NCBI RefSeq assembly: GCF_900104355.1
Contig: NZ_FNIY01000004.1
Span: 1 to 64,000, forward strand
DNA from: Phyllobacterium sp. OV277
GTDB lineage: Bacteria > Pseudomonadota > Alphaproteobacteria > Rhizobiales > Rhizobiaceae
Length of the DNA stretch: 64,000 bases
Direction: 5' to 3'
Under the pieces are notes generated by a model. The model was not told where the DNA came from. It made no database searches and saw only the letters and a list, made by a program, of their open reading frames with translations. This document shows positions 1-9,728 of this stretch, one piece after another; the stretch's first letter is position 1, and every line of letters begins with the position of its first letter. The position numbers and the translations under genes are program-made.

Positions 1-368
1 CAACAATCCGAAAACTTCCAGAGAGCTTCCTTTAGGGCGCATTCAGCAACCGCCAGCGGCGCCCCGCCCTCGTTGTGTCGGTATATAGACCCCCACCATC
101 AAAACTGTCAACACGCCTTTCCCAAAAAAACGCACAAATCTAAACTTTCTCAAGCCAGCACAACCAACCCTGGGGATAACCAAAACCAACAAACAACCAG
201 AACCCAATAAATACGGGGGTTTTGCCGACAAATCTGAAAATCATGACAGTTATAAATCGTTAACCATAAGCAATATCCCGGTTATCACTGACCGGAAGCA
301 TCGCATTTTTCGGCGATTAATGCTGCCTCGGCTAACCAAATGAGCGACTCATACCCCCGGAAGCAATC
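1..368. other. stretch without recognisable gene
   Basis: No convincing gene here. A short minus-strand open frame at 43-231 lacks a ribosome binding site and reads as low-complexity sequence. The stretch is A/C-rich with scattered CCAAAAC-like runs. It probably represents the spacer after the chvE-gguAB operon. Confidence 0.4.
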
Positions 369-390
369 AGCCCGGCTTAAAAGCCGGGCT
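369..390 (-). terminator. stem-loop after gguB
   Basis: A perfect 10-bp inverted repeat (AGCCCGGCTT / AAGCCGGGCT) separated by two A residues lies 28 nt past the gguB stop in the direction of transcription. There is no clear T tract after it on the minus strand, so it may be an end-protecting hairpin rather than a classical intrinsic terminator. Confidence 0.5.
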
Positions 391-417
391 GATAAGGTTT
401 TAAAAGAGGCGGCTGAT

Positions 418-1617
418 TTAGCCCTTGTTTTTGTTGTAAACGTCGAACACCACAGCTGCGAGCAGGACGAGACCCTTGATCACCTGCTGCCAGTCAATAT
501 TGATCCCCATGATCGACATGCCATTGTTCATGACGCCCATGATGAAAGCGCCGATGACAGCTCCCATCACCTGACCCACGCCGCCCATCGCCGATGCTCC
601 ACCGATAAAGACAGCCGCAATCACATCAAGTTCGAAGCCCTGCCCCGCCTTTGGCTGCGCTGTATTGAGACGAGCGGCGAAAATCAGACCAGCAAGAGCG
701 GCCAACACACCCATATTGACAAAGGTGAAGAATGTCAGCCGTTCGGTCTTGATGCCCGATAGCTTTGCCGCTTTCTCATTACCCCCCATGGCGTAAATGC
801 GCCGTCCAATGGTCATGCGTTTGGTTGCGAAAACAAAGAGCGCAATCAGCAGGGACATAACGACCAGAACGTTCGGCAAGCCCTTATAGGAAGAAAGAAG
901 ATAGGTAAGGAAGAGGATGATGCCGCCAATGATGAGGTTCTTTGCCACGAAGAGTACAAAAGGTTCCCCCTGATACCCGTGGCTCTCGCGCTTCGCCCGT
1001 CCACGGATGCTGAAATAGATCATCAGTGCAACAATAGCGATACCAACAAGCATGGACGTGACATTGAAGCCACCCGTGCCGAGCACATCCGGGATAAAAC
1101 CCGAACTCAAAAGCTGGAATTGCGGTGGGAACGGACCAATCGACTGACCGCCCAGAAGCCACAACGTCAATCCACGGAATACGAGCATGCCTGCAAGAGT
1201 AACGATGAAGGACGGGATTTTGTGATAGGCGACCCAATACCCCTGCGCCGCACCAATGATCCCGCCCATGATCAGACAGAGAATCGTCGCTGGAATATAA
1301 TGGATATGCCATTGAACCATCATCACTGCGGCCAATCCGCCGATGAAACCCGACACTGACCCAACGGAAAGATCGATATGGCCAGCAACGATGACCAACA
1401 ACATGCCAAGCGCCATGACGATAATATAACTGTTCTGCAGCACGAGGTTGGTCAGGTTAACCGGTTTGAACAATGTCCCATTGGTGGTGAACTGAAAGAA
1501 CAACATGATCAGGATCAACGCCAACACCAGCCCGTATTCGCGCAGATTACCCTTCATCGGCGATCCGTCCGTCTTAGCTTCGGTCTTGGCCGGGGTCGCC
1601 GTGTTTTCTATAGTCAT
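418..1617 (-). CDS. gguB: multiple-monosaccharide ABC transporter permease
   Basis: Inner-membrane permease of the ChvE-GguAB sugar importer, which in agrobacteria takes up several aldoses. The 399-residue protein has a short charged N-terminus and then many hydrophobic segments typical of the RbsC/XylH permease family, with the family motif IDLSVGSV at about residues 81-88. It is somewhat longer than RbsC because of an extra cytoplasmic stretch around residues 205-230, as in XylH-type permeases. Its ATG overlaps the gguA stop (ATGA), so the two are translationally coupled. Family assignment is firm; the sugar range is inferred from the family. Confidence 0.92.
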   Translation of the reverse strand: MTIENTATPAKTEAKTDGSPMKGNLREYGLVLALILIMLFFQFTTNGTLFKPVNLTNLVLQNSYIIVMALGMLLVIVAGHIDLSVGSVSGFIGGLAAVMMVQWHIHYIPATILCLIMGGIIGAAQGYWVAYHKIPSFIVTLAGMLVFRGLTLWLLGGQSIGPFPPQFQLLSSGFIPDVLGTGGFNVTSMLVGIAIVALMIYFSIRGRAKRESHGYQGEPFVLFVAKNLIIGGIILFLTYLLSSYKGLPNVLVVMSLLIALFVFATKRMTIGRRIYAMGGNEKAAKLSGIKTERLTFFTFVNMGVLAALAGLIFAARLNTAQPKAGQGFELDVIAAVFIGGASAMGGVGQVMGAVIGAFIMGVMNNGMSIMGINIDWQQVIKGLVLLAAVVFDVYNKNKG

Positions 1618-3143
1618 GATGCTTTCCCTTCAGCACGAATAATGGCGCGCATGATTTTGTCCTGGCTCGCTTCTTTAGCGGGCATTTCACCGACGATCCT
1701 GCCCTGGTTCATCACATAAATCCGATCACAGACGCCGAGCAGTTCTGGCATTTCCGATGAGATCATCAGCACACTTTTGCCTTCACTCACCAACTGGTTG
1801 ATGATCGAATAGATTTCATATTTTGCGCCGACATCGATACCGCGCGTTGGCTCATCGAGTATCAAGAGATCAGGGTTGGCAAACAACCACTTTGACAGGA
1901 CGACCTTCTGCTGGTTGCCGCCGGAAAGATTGCCGGTTTTCTGGTAGATGCTGGACGAACGAATATTGGTCTTGCGACGGTATTCATTGGCCACTTTCAA
2001 TTCGGCCATATCATCCAGCACACCGCCATGGGATACGCCTTCGAGATTGACGATTGTCGTATTGTGCTTGATGTGGTCGATCAGATTGAGCCCATAGGTC
2101 TTGCGATCTTCCGTGACATAGGCAATGCCGTTATCGACAGCTTTGCCAATGGTCGAGACATCGACCTTCTTGCCATTGATGAAAACCTCGCCGCTGATCT
2201 TGCGGCCATAGGCCTTGCCAAAGACACTCATGGCAAATTCCGTTCGCCCCGCGCCCATCAGACCGGCAATACCAACGACCTCGCCCTTGCGGACATTCAG
2301 ATTAATGCCATTGATGACTGTTCTGTCACTATGAACGTGATGGTGGACGACCCAGTCCTTCACTTCAAAGACAACTTCGCCAATGTTCGGCTCGCGCTGC
2401 GGAAAGCGATCGGCGAGTTGACGACCGACCATGGACGTCACAATCCGATCTTCGGAAATTGCTTCCTTGTCGAGCGTTTCAATGGTCGCCCCGTCACGCA
2501 GGACCGTGATGCGATCGGCAACTTTGCCAACCTCGTTGAGCTTGTGGGAAATCAAAATAGATGAAATGCCCTGGGCTTTGAACTCGAGTAGGAGCTCAAG
2601 CAATGCGTCACTGTCTTTTTCGTTGAGGCTTGCTGTCGGCTCATCGAGGATGAGAAGCTCGACCTCTTTCGACAATGCCTTGGCAATCTCCACCAACTGC
2701 TGTTTGCCGACACCGAGGTTAGTGATCAAGGTTTGCGGATCTTCCTTCAGGCCAACTTTGGCCAGAAGTTCGCGTGTGCGGGTTTCCGCAACATGCCAAT
2801 CGATGATCCCGAACCGTGCTGGCTCATTGCCCAGAAAGATGTTCTCGGCAATTGACAGGAGCGGAACCAGTGCCAGCTCCTGATGAATGATAATGATGCC
2901 CTTTTCTTCGCTGTCACTGATATCGCGAAAATGCTGCTCTTCCCCGTTATAGTGAATCTCGCCGTCATAGCTGCCATGCGGATAGACGCCGCTCAGCACT
3001 TTCATCAGGGTTGATTTTCCGGCGCCATTCTCGCCAACAAGCGCGTGAATTTCACCCTTGCGCACGTTGAGATTGACATTATCAAGCGCTTTCACCCCGG
3101 GAAAGGTCTTGGTGATACCGCGCATTTCGAGGATGGTTTCCAT
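1614..3143 (-). CDS. gguA: multiple-monosaccharide ABC transporter ATPase, two nucleotide-binding domains
   Basis: Energy-coupling subunit of the ChvE-GguAB importer. Two ABC domains are fused in tandem, as in RbsA/XylG/MglA. The first has a normal Walker A (GENGAGKS, about residue 40) and a divergent signature; the second has the degenerate P-loop GLMGAGRT usual for this family but a clean LSGGNQQ signature and the Walker B stretch [16 protein letters not shown]. Two in-frame ATGs are possible (3155 and 3143), each preceded by a short purine run; 3143 gives the METILEM start closest to relatives. It follows chvE after 150 bp containing a hairpin and overlaps gguB by 4 bp. Confidence 0.92.
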   Translation of the reverse strand: METILEMRGITKTFPGVKALDNVNLNVRKGEIHALVGENGAGKSTLMKVLSGVYPHGSYDGEIHYNGEEQHFRDISDSEEKGIIIIHQELALVPLLSIAENIFLGNEPARFGIIDWHVAETRTRELLAKVGLKEDPQTLITNLGVGKQQLVEIAKALSKEVELLILDEPTASLNEKDSDALLELLLEFKAQGISSILISHKLNEVGKVADRITVLRDGATIETLDKEAISEDRIVTSMVGRQLADRFPQREPNIGEVVFEVKDWVVHHHVHSDRTVINGINLNVRKGEVVGIAGLMGAGRTEFAMSVFGKAYGRKISGEVFINGKKVDVSTIGKAVDNGIAYVTEDRKTYGLNLIDHIKHNTTIVNLEGVSHGGVLDDMAELKVANEYRRKTNIRSSSIYQKTGNLSGGNQQKVVLSKWLFANPDLLILDEPTRGIDVGAKYEIYSIINQLVSEGKSVLMISSEMPELLGVCDRIYVMNQGRIVGEMPAKEASQDKIMRAIIRAEGKAS

Positions 3144-3251
3144 CGGGACCCTCATCGACGCCTCATGGCGTTTCTCTTTGCAATTTATAAATGGCGCCGC
3201 GGTCTGGTACTACCGGAATGTTCATCCGCAGGCGCCTCTGTCGATACAAAA

Positions 3252-3281
3252 CAAACCCCGCGCGATCAGGCGCAGGGTTTG
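3252..3281 (-). terminator. terminator/attenuator between chvE and gguA
   Basis: CAAACCC and GGGTTTG pair, with an inner GCGC/GCGC stem after one mismatch and a GATCAG loop. On the minus strand the stem is followed by TTTTGT, so it looks like a leaky intrinsic terminator just after the chvE stop. Such a site would let the binding protein be made in excess over gguAB. Confidence 0.6.
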
Positions 3282-3298
3282 CCAGGCTTAAAAGGGGC

Positions 3299-4360
3299 CT
3301 ACTTGATCTGCGCTTCGGTATAATAACCGCCACCGATCAGGATTTCTTTCCAGTTGGTCTTGTCCACTTCAACCGGCTTCAGAAGATAGGACGGAACAAT
3401 CTTGACACCGTTATTGTAGGTTTTGGTGTCATTGATTTCAGGCTGTTCACCCTTCAGCACCTTATCGATGAGATTGGATGTAACCTTCGCCAGTTCGCGC
3501 GTATCCTTGTAGATCGTCGAGTACTGCTCGCCTGCAATGATCGACTTCACCGAAGGAACCTCCGCATCCTGTCCGGAAACGAACGGGAATGGCTGATCCT
3601 TTGTACCGTATCCGACGCCACGCAGTGATGACAGGATGCCGATCGACAGACCGTCATAGGGTGAGAGAACCGCATTGACCTTCTTGTCCGTATAATAAGC
3701 GGAAAGAAGGTTATCCATACGAGACTGAGCCACAGCACCGTCCCAACGCAATGTACCAACCTTGTCCATGCCGGTCTGGCCGGATTGGACAACGAGCTTG
3801 CCACTGTCAATCAAAGGCTGAAGCACGGACATTGCGCCATTATAGAAGAAGAACGCATTGTTATCGTCAGGCGAACCACCGAAAAGCTCGATATTGAATG
3901 GTCCCTTTGCCTCGGGAAGGCCAAGAGCCTTTACGAGTGATCCGGCCTGCAGAACGCCAACCTGGAAGTTGTCGAATGTCGTATAATAGTCGACATTGCC
4001 GGAATCGCGGATGAGACGATCATAGGAAATGACCTTGATATTGGCATCATGCGCCTGCTGCAGCACATTGGATAGCGTGGTGCCGTCAATCGCTGCAATG
4101 ACCAGAACCTTTACACCCTTGGTGACCATGTTCTCGATCTGAGCAAGCTGGTTTGGAATGTCATCTTCCGCATATTGCAGATCAGTGGTGTAGCCGCGTT
4201 CTTTCAGCGCCTTCACCATATTGTCTCCGTCAGCAATCCAGCGTGCGGAGGATTTTGTTGGCATCGAAATACCAACAGAGCCCTTGTCCTGGGCAAACCC
4301 TTGCGTACCCATCGCGCAAAGCGCGATCAGGCCTGCAGCAACTACTTTAAGCATTTTCAC
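3299..4360 (-). CDS. chvE: periplasmic multiple-sugar-binding protein
   Basis: Periplasmic ligand-binding subunit of the importer; the agrobacterial relative binds galactose, arabinose, glucose and sugar acids and also serves chemotaxis. About 353 residues with a cleavable signal peptide (hydrophobic stretch ending GFAQ, cleavage near residue 22) followed by a pentose/hexose periplasmic-binding type 1 fold ([14 protein letters not shown] at the mature N-terminus). The GTG at 4360 lies 6 nt after GGAGG; the ATG two codons later (4354) is 12 nt away, so I chose GTG. It is the first gene of the minus-strand operon and is divergent from gguC over 320 bp. Confidence 0.9.
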   Translation of the reverse strand: MKMLKVVAAGLIALCAMGTQGFAQDKGSVGISMPTKSSARWIADGDNMVKALKERGYTTDLQYAEDDIPNQLAQIENMVTKGVKVLVIAAIDGTTLSNVLQQAHDANIKVISYDRLIRDSGNVDYYTTFDNFQVGVLQAGSLVKALGLPEAKGPFNIELFGGSPDDNNAFFFYNGAMSVLQPLIDSGKLVVQSGQTGMDKVGTLRWDGAVAQSRMDNLLSAYYTDKKVNAVLSPYDGLSIGILSSLRGVGYGTKDQPFPFVSGQDAEVPSVKSIIAGEQYSTIYKDTRELAKVTSNLIDKVLKGEQPEINDTKTYNNGVKIVPSYLLKPVEVDKTNWKEILIGGGYYTEAQIK

Positions 4361-4586
4361 TGGTATCCTCCCAATTTCCCTAATGGACGCAACGTTATTC
4401 GAGCATGTTTTCCGGGCGGAATCTTTTTTGCTTATGCCGCCAGCTCCTCCCAGAGCACGATCCTTACAACACTTAACTGAAAAGTATGACTTTTGGAATA
4501 GCTCTTTCAAGACGAGCTGAAAAGTCTTTTTTCCAGTGATTGGTGGCACAGCTAAAACGTCATTTTCCACCGTTTACATCAATATA

Positions 4587-4601
4587 ATATTATTATACTA
4601 T
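4587..4601. promoter_or_regulatory. candidate GntR/FCD operator
   Basis: ATATTAT-T-ATACTAT: arms match at six of seven positions around a central T. A sister site of the same geometry lies upstream of the neighbouring GntR gene (7369-7383). FadR-subfamily regulators commonly bind short AT-rich palindromes of this size, so both are proposed sites for that regulator. Confidence 0.45.
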
Positions 4602-4634
4602 TTTTAGAAATTATTGGCTAAAGGTCAAGAATGA

Positions 4635-4657
4635 AGTGAAGCTGCCTGTGCTTCACT
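4635..4657 (+). other. hairpin in gguC leader
   Basis: AGTGAAGC and GCTTCACT form an 8-bp stem with a 7-nt loop, ending 11 nt before the gguC ribosome binding site. It may protect or regulate the leader; no known riboswitch class is recognised. Confidence 0.35.
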
Positions 4658-4680
4658 CGATGTTTCCCGGGAGGATAGAC

Positions 4681-5673
4681 GTGAATCTGGTTCAGTTGCT
4701 CAATGCCAATGGAAAGAGGCAGGTTGCCGCGCGCGTAGATGGCCCATTCCGGCACGTAAAGCGGACGAAATCCATTCTGGAATTGGCTCACGCCGCAATC
4801 GAAGCGAAATCCAGTCTCGCCAACATCGTCGAAGAACGCGGACTGGGCAAGGTAATCGACGTTGAGGCTGCCTATGCCGAAGGACGCCTGCTTTCACCCA
4901 TTGATACGCACGACCCAGCACACATCCATTTAACGGGAACAGGTCTCACTCATCTTGGGTCGGCTGCAACGCGCGATGCCATGCATCGCACGATCGACGA
5001 TGCCAAGGAAGAGGCCCTGACGGACTCGATGAAGATGTTCCGTATGGGCCTTGAAGGCGGCAAACCCAAAAAAGGTCAGACCGGTGTGCAGCCTGAATGG
5101 TTCTACAAGGGCAATGGCACAATGCTCACGGGTCCCGGCCAGCCGCTTTTATCTCCAGCCTTTGCCGAGGATGCCGGTGAAGAACCTGAGATTGCCGGCG
5201 TCTATGTTATCGGTCCTGACGGCTCGCCTTTCCGCATTGGCTTTGCGCTGGCCAATGAATTCTCCGACCATGTCACCGAACGCGTCAATTATCTCTTTCT
5301 CGCCCATTCCAAACTACGTCCCTGCGCGCTTGGACCGGAATTGATTGTGGGTGATTTGCCTGCGGATATCCGTGGCAGTTCACGTATTCTACGCAAGGGC
5401 AAAGCGATCTGGGAAAAGCCATTTCTATCGGGTGAAGACAACATGTCCCATACGATAGCCAATCTCGAGCATCATCATTTCAAATATTCGCTATTCCGGC
5501 AGCCCGGTGATGTCCATGTCCACATGTTCGGGACTGCTACACTGTCTTTCGCCGACGGTATCAAGACCGAGAATGGCGATGTTTTTGAAATCGAAGCGCC
5601 CGCGTTTGGTTTGCCTTTGCGCAATCCGCTGAAGGTGGAAAAGCCAGTCAAGGTAAAGGTGACAACACTTTAG
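4681..5673 (+). CDS. gguC: GguC/AraD1 family FAH-fold protein
   Basis: 330-residue protein of the GguC (AraD1) family, a branch of the fumarylacetoacetate hydrolase fold. Relatives sit beside chvE-gguAB in agrobacteria; in this fold the enzymes act on 2-keto-3-deoxy or acylpyruvate-type acids, but the reaction of GguC itself is not settled. The C-terminal half carries the expected acidic and glycine-rich stretches (VYVIGPDGSPFRIGFALANE, then FLSGEDNMSHTIANLEHHHF). Start GTG 4681 is chosen because GGGAGG ends 6 nt before it; an upstream ATG at 4639 has no such site. Divergent from chvE and followed after 55 bp by an aldose dehydrogenase-like gene, so a role in oxidative aldose breakdown is likely. 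Confidence 0.8.
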   Translation: MNLVQLLNANGKRQVAARVDGPFRHVKRTKSILELAHAAIEAKSSLANIVEERGLGKVIDVEAAYAEGRLLSPIDTHDPAHIHLTGTGLTHLGSAATRDAMHRTIDDAKEEALTDSMKMFRMGLEGGKPKKGQTGVQPEWFYKGNGTMLTGPGQPLLSPAFAEDAGEEPEIAGVYVIGPDGSPFRIGFALANEFSDHVTERVNYLFLAHSKLRPCALGPELIVGDLPADIRGSSRILRKGKAIWEKPFLSGEDNMSHTIANLEHHHFKYSLFRQPGDVHVHMFGTATLSFADGIKTENGDVFEIEAPAFGLPLRNPLKVEKPVKVKVTTL

Positions 5674-5728
5674 GCGATCAAGCTGCCAGCCAATTCCCCT
5701 TTTTTACCACCGCAACAATGGTGTCGCC

Positions 5729-6505
5729 ATGACAAACACATCACCCGTTTTCGCGCGCTATCCCGGCCTTGTCGACAAGCCCGTCTTTATATCAGGCGGC
5801 GCGACAGGAATTGGCGAGATGATTGTGCGCGCCTTTGCGGCGGAAGGTGCCAAGGTGGGATTTGTCGATCTTGCCGAGGCGGCGGGCAAGACGCTGGCGG
5901 AGGAGCTGAACACAGCCGGAGGCAAGGTGACGTTTCGTGCGGCTGACATTACGGATATCAGCACCTACCAAAAGATCATCCGGGAAATCGAGAAGATACA
6001 GGGCGCAGCGACCGTGCTTATCAACAATGCGGCCAACGATACGCGCCATGACTGGCGGGAGGTAACACCGGATTATTTCGATCAACGTATCGCTGTAAAC
6101 CTGCGCCATATGTTCTTTGCCATTCAGGCAGTTGCACCGGCAATGATTGAGGCTGGTGGCGGTTCGATCATCAATTTCGGTTCCGTGGGCTGGATGATGG
6201 CCTCCGGCGGATATCCCGGTTATGCCTCAGCCAAGTCGGCCGTCCACGGCTTGACCCGCTCCTTCGCCCGTGACTTGGGCAAACACGGTATCCGGGTCAA
6301 TACGTTGGTGCCGGGCTGGGTGATGACCAAGCGTCAGCTTGATCTATGGGTTGATGATGCAGCGAATGAATTGATCGACCGCAGCCAGTGTCTTGCTGGA
6401 CGCGTCCTGCCTGAAGACATAGCCCGCATGGCTCTCTTCCTTGCCTCGGATGATTCAAAAATGTGCTCGGCGCAGAATTTTATCGTCGATGGTGGCTGGG
6501 TCTGA
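5729..6505 (+). CDS. SDR oxidoreductase, likely aldose 1-dehydrogenase
   Basis: 258-residue classical short-chain dehydrogenase with cofactor motif GGATGIGE (residues 23-30), an NNAAND motif in place of NNAG, and a Ser152-Tyr165-Lys169 catalytic set. Stretches such as AVNLRHMFF, TKRQ after the PGWV turn, and SQCLAGRVLPEDIA resemble the xylose/arabinose/galactose 1-dehydrogenases of Caulobacter and rhizobia, which oxidise the aldose to its lactone with NAD+. Placed directly after gguC and opposite a sugar importer, it probably starts non-phosphorylative sugar oxidation. It converges with the GntR gene with only 7 bp between stops. Confidence 0.8.
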   Translation: MTNTSPVFARYPGLVDKPVFISGGATGIGEMIVRAFAAEGAKVGFVDLAEAAGKTLAEELNTAGGKVTFRAADITDISTYQKIIREIEKIQGAATVLINNAANDTRHDWREVTPDYFDQRIAVNLRHMFFAIQAVAPAMIEAGGGSIINFGSVGWMMASGGYPGYASAKSAVHGLTRSFARDLGKHGIRVNTLVPGWVMTKRQLDLWVDDAANELIDRSQCLAGRVLPEDIARMALFLASDDSKMCSAQNFIVDGGWV

Positions 6506-6512
6506 TCTCAGA

Positions 6513-7259
6513 TCAATCCGGGCTTGAAGCAGCTAGTACACGCTCGGCACCATCCTGAATAACGCCGCGCATAGCTTCTTTGGCAGCCACAACATTCCGG
6601 TCCCTGATGGCGTCTGCTATGGCTTTGTGCCGGGCAACGGAATGCATGTGGCGCTCGGAATTGGGTATGGGTGAGCTGATCGTGAACGTTGTCACCAGAG
6701 CCACTTCGATCAAAGCACTGATAGACCGCATGAACGGATTGCCGGAGGCTTCCGCAATGGCAATATGAAACTGCAGATCGCTATGGACGAAATGAGCAGG
6801 CGTTTCCCGTGCGCTGCCCATTTCATCAACCCATTCGTAGAGTTTTTGGAGCTGCGTATCGGTTCGCCGTAAACAGGCAAGACCGGCGGCCTCGGGCTCC
6901 AGCGCCAGCCGCATTTCGACAATACTCGACAGGAAATTGGCACTGGCTCCAGCTTCAAAATGCCAGACAAGAATATCTGGGTCAAAGAGGTTCCAGTTTG
7001 ACCGCTCCAATACCCGTGTGCCAATCTTGGCCTTGGGTTGAATGAGCCCTTTCGCCGCCAATGTTTTTAACGCCTCGCGCAGGACCGTTCTGGATACGCC
7101 GAAGCGTTCAAGCAGTTCCGCATCCCCCGGCAGAATGCTGTTCTCGGGATAAGAACCATTGACGATCCGCAAGCCAAGATCACGCATGACATGACCGTGA
7201 TGCGTGCGCGAATGGCCCGCAGTGCGAAAATCATAATTACTGAGTTTGTTTTCTACCAA
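6513..7259 (-). CDS. GntR-family (FadR/FCD) transcriptional regulator
   Basis: Winged helix-turn-helix repressor with an all-helical FCD ligand-binding domain; HTH around LPGDAELLERFGVSRTVLREAL, effector domain from about WHFEAGASANFLSSIVEMRL onward with histidines expected to hold a metal or acid ligand. The frame is open up to a GTG at 7361, but that codon sits directly on a GGGAGGG run; TTG 7259, 5 nt after AGGGA, gives a 248-residue protein of normal family length and is preferred. It likely controls the chvE/gguC cluster in response to a sugar or sugar acid, and itself through the site at 7369-7383. Confidence 0.78.
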   Translation of the reverse strand: MVENKLSNYDFRTAGHSRTHHGHVMRDLGLRIVNGSYPENSILPGDAELLERFGVSRTVLREALKTLAAKGLIQPKAKIGTRVLERSNWNLFDPDILVWHFEAGASANFLSSIVEMRLALEPEAAGLACLRRTDTQLQKLYEWVDEMGSARETPAHFVHSDLQFHIAIAEASGNPFMRSISALIEVALVTTFTISSPIPNSERHMHSVARHKAIADAIRDRNVVAAKEAMRGVIQDGAERVLAASSPD

Positions 7260-7368
7260 GTGTATCCCTGCGACTGGTGGTTGCTTCTCATTGCAGAAGC
7301 AAATATTGATCAATCCACTCAATATGCGGACGCAATCTACTTCGCCAGTCCCTCCCTTCACATCATTT

Positions 7369-7383
7369 ATAATATTATATGAT
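7369..7383. promoter_or_regulatory. candidate GntR/FCD operator upstream of its regulator gene
   Basis: ATAATAT-T-ATATGAT: six of seven arm positions match around a central T, the same 7-1-7 plan as the site at 4587-4601. It lies about 110 bp before the chosen GntR start, in the short gap between this gene and the AraC gene's end. Confidence 0.42.
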
Positions 7384-7427
7384 CAATAACAATTCTCATT
7401 ATTAACTAGTCGCGGTTCCGGCTGGCC

Positions 7428-8357
7428 TTATGGCAAATTCTGCATTCCGGATGAGGCACTGCTCAACTGTCCTCCACTGCGCATATCACGACGGAAGTCT
7501 GATGGAGACATACCTGCAATATTACGGAAGGATTTGTTGAAGGCGCTGAGCGAGCCAAATCCGCTATCCATCGCGACCTGCAGGACATTCGCCCCGTCCC
7601 GTAGCAGCATCGCCTGCGCATAAGACAGCCGTAGCAAGCTGACATAATTGTTCAGTGTCATCCCTGTGGATTTTTTGAAAACATTCATCGCATATTTGGG
7701 ATGAACGCCCGCCGAAGTGGCGATATTGACTGAGTCAATATCGTGCAGGAAGTTACCGGCAATGAAATCACACATCCGTGCAACCACCCGGGACGACTGC
7801 TGGCTCGATTGTTCGCCAGAAGAATGCGCCCGGCAATCCGGCATCATCTTATATGGTTCGAATCCCACCCGTTCGATCCGCAACAATAATTCGTTGACCG
7901 CGTGTTCCGCCTTCACCGGATCGCCTGACCGGGCATAGCTATACCAACGCGCAAAGTTCTCCTTGTCTGCAGCGTCGGTCGCAGATGTCACCAATGTTGC
8001 CCCCTGCATCAATTGGCTCGGAACGCTTTCCGGCAAACGCATACGAAAGAAATGCACGAGGGGCAGATGCGCGCCTGCATAAATTGAATCGTCAGATGAA
8101 TCATCCATCTGGTGCGGCTGACCGCCCCAGAACAGGCACATATCTCCCGCATTAAGTTGGATTGCGTGATCGTTCATCCGATAATGTACTGAACCGCGTA
8201 TGATATAGTTGACTTCGACCTGTGCATGCCAATGGGGCATCGCCATAACAGGCGGGTGATTGTGAAACATTTGCAGAGCAGTCGGCAGACCTTCGACACT
8301 GCTTGCGCCCGGCTGATAGATCGGCCTGTCTCCCATCTTACTTTCCGCCCAATTCAT
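7428..8357 (-). CDS. AraC-family transcriptional regulator
   Basis: About 309 residues: an N-terminal cupin-like sensing domain (HWHAQVEVNYIIRGSVHYRM, with metal/ligand-type histidines) and a C-terminal pair of helix-turn-helix units ending with the family signature around SGFGSLSAFNKSFRNIAGMSP. ATG 8357 follows AAGGG; the open frame continues upstream but would run into the divergent binding-protein gene. Divergent from the sugar importer operon beginning at 8444 with an 86-bp gap, so it is likely its activator, with the ligand a sugar from that pathway. Confidence 0.85.
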   Translation of the reverse strand: MNWAESKMGDRPIYQPGASSVEGLPTALQMFHNHPPVMAMPHWHAQVEVNYIIRGSVHYRMNDHAIQLNAGDMCLFWGGQPHQMDDSSDDSIYAGAHLPLVHFFRMRLPESVPSQLMQGATLVTSATDAADKENFARWYSYARSGDPVKAEHAVNELLLRIERVGFEPYKMMPDCRAHSSGEQSSQQSSRVVARMCDFIAGNFLHDIDSVNIATSAGVHPKYAMNVFKKSTGMTLNNYVSLLRLSYAQAMLLRDGANVLQVAMDSGFGSLSAFNKSFRNIAGMSPSDFRRDMRSGGQLSSASSGMQNLP

Positions 8358-8443
8358 ATTCCCTTTATGGGAGACACACGCTCCCTTGTCGCTAGTGTAG
8401 CCATGTTCGCAAAGAACGGGCAATTGAAAAGGGAGGATTTTCA

Positions 8444-9724
8444 ATGGGCTGTAAATTTCTTGGCGCGACAGCACTTGTCGCAGCATTGGCTTTGGGTTCT
8501 GCACCGGCACTGGCCCAGCCTACCGAAATCACCATCTGGAGCTGGAATGTTGCGGCGTCTTCGCTGAAGTCGACATTGGAAGGCTTCAACAAGCAATTTC
8601 CTGACATAAAGGTAACGGTTCAAGATCTTGGCAATCAGCAGGTCTTTGACAAGACGCTTGCAGCCTGTGCAGCTGGCGGTGACGGTTTGCCCGATATCGT
8701 GACAATCGAGAACTTCGAAGCTGAGATTTTCTGGAACCGTTTTCCCGATTGTTTCGCCAATCTGAAAGACCTTGGCTACACCAGTGAGATACAAGCCAAA
8801 TTCCCGGAGTTCAAACGCACTGAACTTGAGGTTGGCGATGTTGCCTATGCCATGCCGTGGGACTCAGGCCCCGTTGCCGTTTTCTACCGGCGTGACTTTT
8901 ACGAGAAGGCGGGCGTTGATCCTAAAAGCGTAAAATCATGGGATGATTTCATAGCTGCCGGCAAGAAAATCGCAGCCGCCAATCCGGGCGTTGTCATGGC
9001 GCAGGCAGATTTCAACGGTGACAGCGAATGGTTCCGCATGATCTCCAATGAACAGGGATGCGGATACTTTTCGACCGATGGCCAGACCATCACAATCAAC
9101 CACCCCGCGTGCGTCGCCACGCTGGATAAGATCAAGCAGATGAAAGATGCCGGAACCCTGACGGCGGCCAACTGGGACGAAAAGGTACAGTCCAACACAG
9201 CGGGCACGGTTGCTAGTCAGGTTTATGGTGGCTGGTATGAAGGTACTGTCCGCACCAATTCTCCCAAGCTTACGGGCAAATGGGGCGTCTATCTTATGCC
9301 AAGTCTCACCGCCGATGGTCCGCACGCGGCCAATCTTGGTGGCTCATCACTGGCAATCAGCAATGGCTCCCAGCACAAGGAAGCGGCCTGGACCTATCTG
9401 AATTACACACTCGGTACGGATGAAGGGCAGATCGCGATGCTCAAGAGTTTCGGTCTGGTACCATCGCTACTCAGTGCGGAGAAACAACCCTTCGTTTCTG
9501 AACCACAGCCCTATTGGGATGGTCAGGCGGTTTGGGCTGACATTCTCGGCACATTGCCAAAGGTTGTGGCAAGCCGTGGCACTGCATTTCAGAGCGACGC
9601 TGACGGTATCTACAAGGCGACCCAAACCAAGTATTTCGCCGGAGGATATCCAGACGCCAAAGCGGCACTCGACGACGCGGCAAACCAGATCGCATCGGCG
9701 ACAGGACTGCCAATCGCTCAATAA
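8444..9724 (+). CDS. ABC transporter sugar-binding protein (family 1)
   Basis: 426-residue periplasmic solute-binding protein of the CUT1 type. Signal peptide residues 1-24 (hydrophobic core ending APALA), mature start QPTEITIWSWN, typical of family 1 binding proteins. The ATG is 7 nt after a GGGAGG ribosome binding site. First gene of an operon with two permeases and a MalK-type ATPase. Contains several cysteines (AACAAGG, RFPDCF, EQGCGYF, NHPACVA), which may form disulfides in the periplasm. Substrate unknown; the neighbouring enzymes suggest a sugar, disaccharide or polyol. Confidence 0.88.
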   Translation: MGCKFLGATALVAALALGSAPALAQPTEITIWSWNVAASSLKSTLEGFNKQFPDIKVTVQDLGNQQVFDKTLAACAAGGDGLPDIVTIENFEAEIFWNRFPDCFANLKDLGYTSEIQAKFPEFKRTELEVGDVAYAMPWDSGPVAVFYRRDFYEKAGVDPKSVKSWDDFIAAGKKIAAANPGVVMAQADFNGDSEWFRMISNEQGCGYFSTDGQTITINHPACVATLDKIKQMKDAGTLTAANWDEKVQSNTAGTVASQVYGGWYEGTVRTNSPKLTGKWGVYLMPSLTADGPHAANLGGSSLAISNGSQHKEAAWTYLNYTLGTDEGQIAMLKSFGLVPSLLSAEKQPFVSEPQPYWDGQAVWADILGTLPKVVASRGTAFQSDADGIYKATQTKYFAGGYPDAKAALDDAANQIASATGLPIAQ

Positions 9725-9728
9725 GCTC

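Larger units (their letters stand above)
4361..4680. promoter_or_regulatory. chvE / gguC divergent promoter region
   Basis: A 320-bp gene-free region between the divergent chvE and gguC genes, AT-rich towards gguC. It contains the perfect inverted repeat AAAAGT-ATG-ACTTTT at 4480-4494, the GntR-type pseudo-palindrome at 4587-4601 and a hairpin in the gguC leader. I could not assign -35/-10 boxes with confidence on either strand. Confidence 0.55.

Noticed and set aside
43-231. 62-codon minus-strand open frame at the left end
   Set aside because: No ribosome binding site, low-complexity translation, and no family resemblance.
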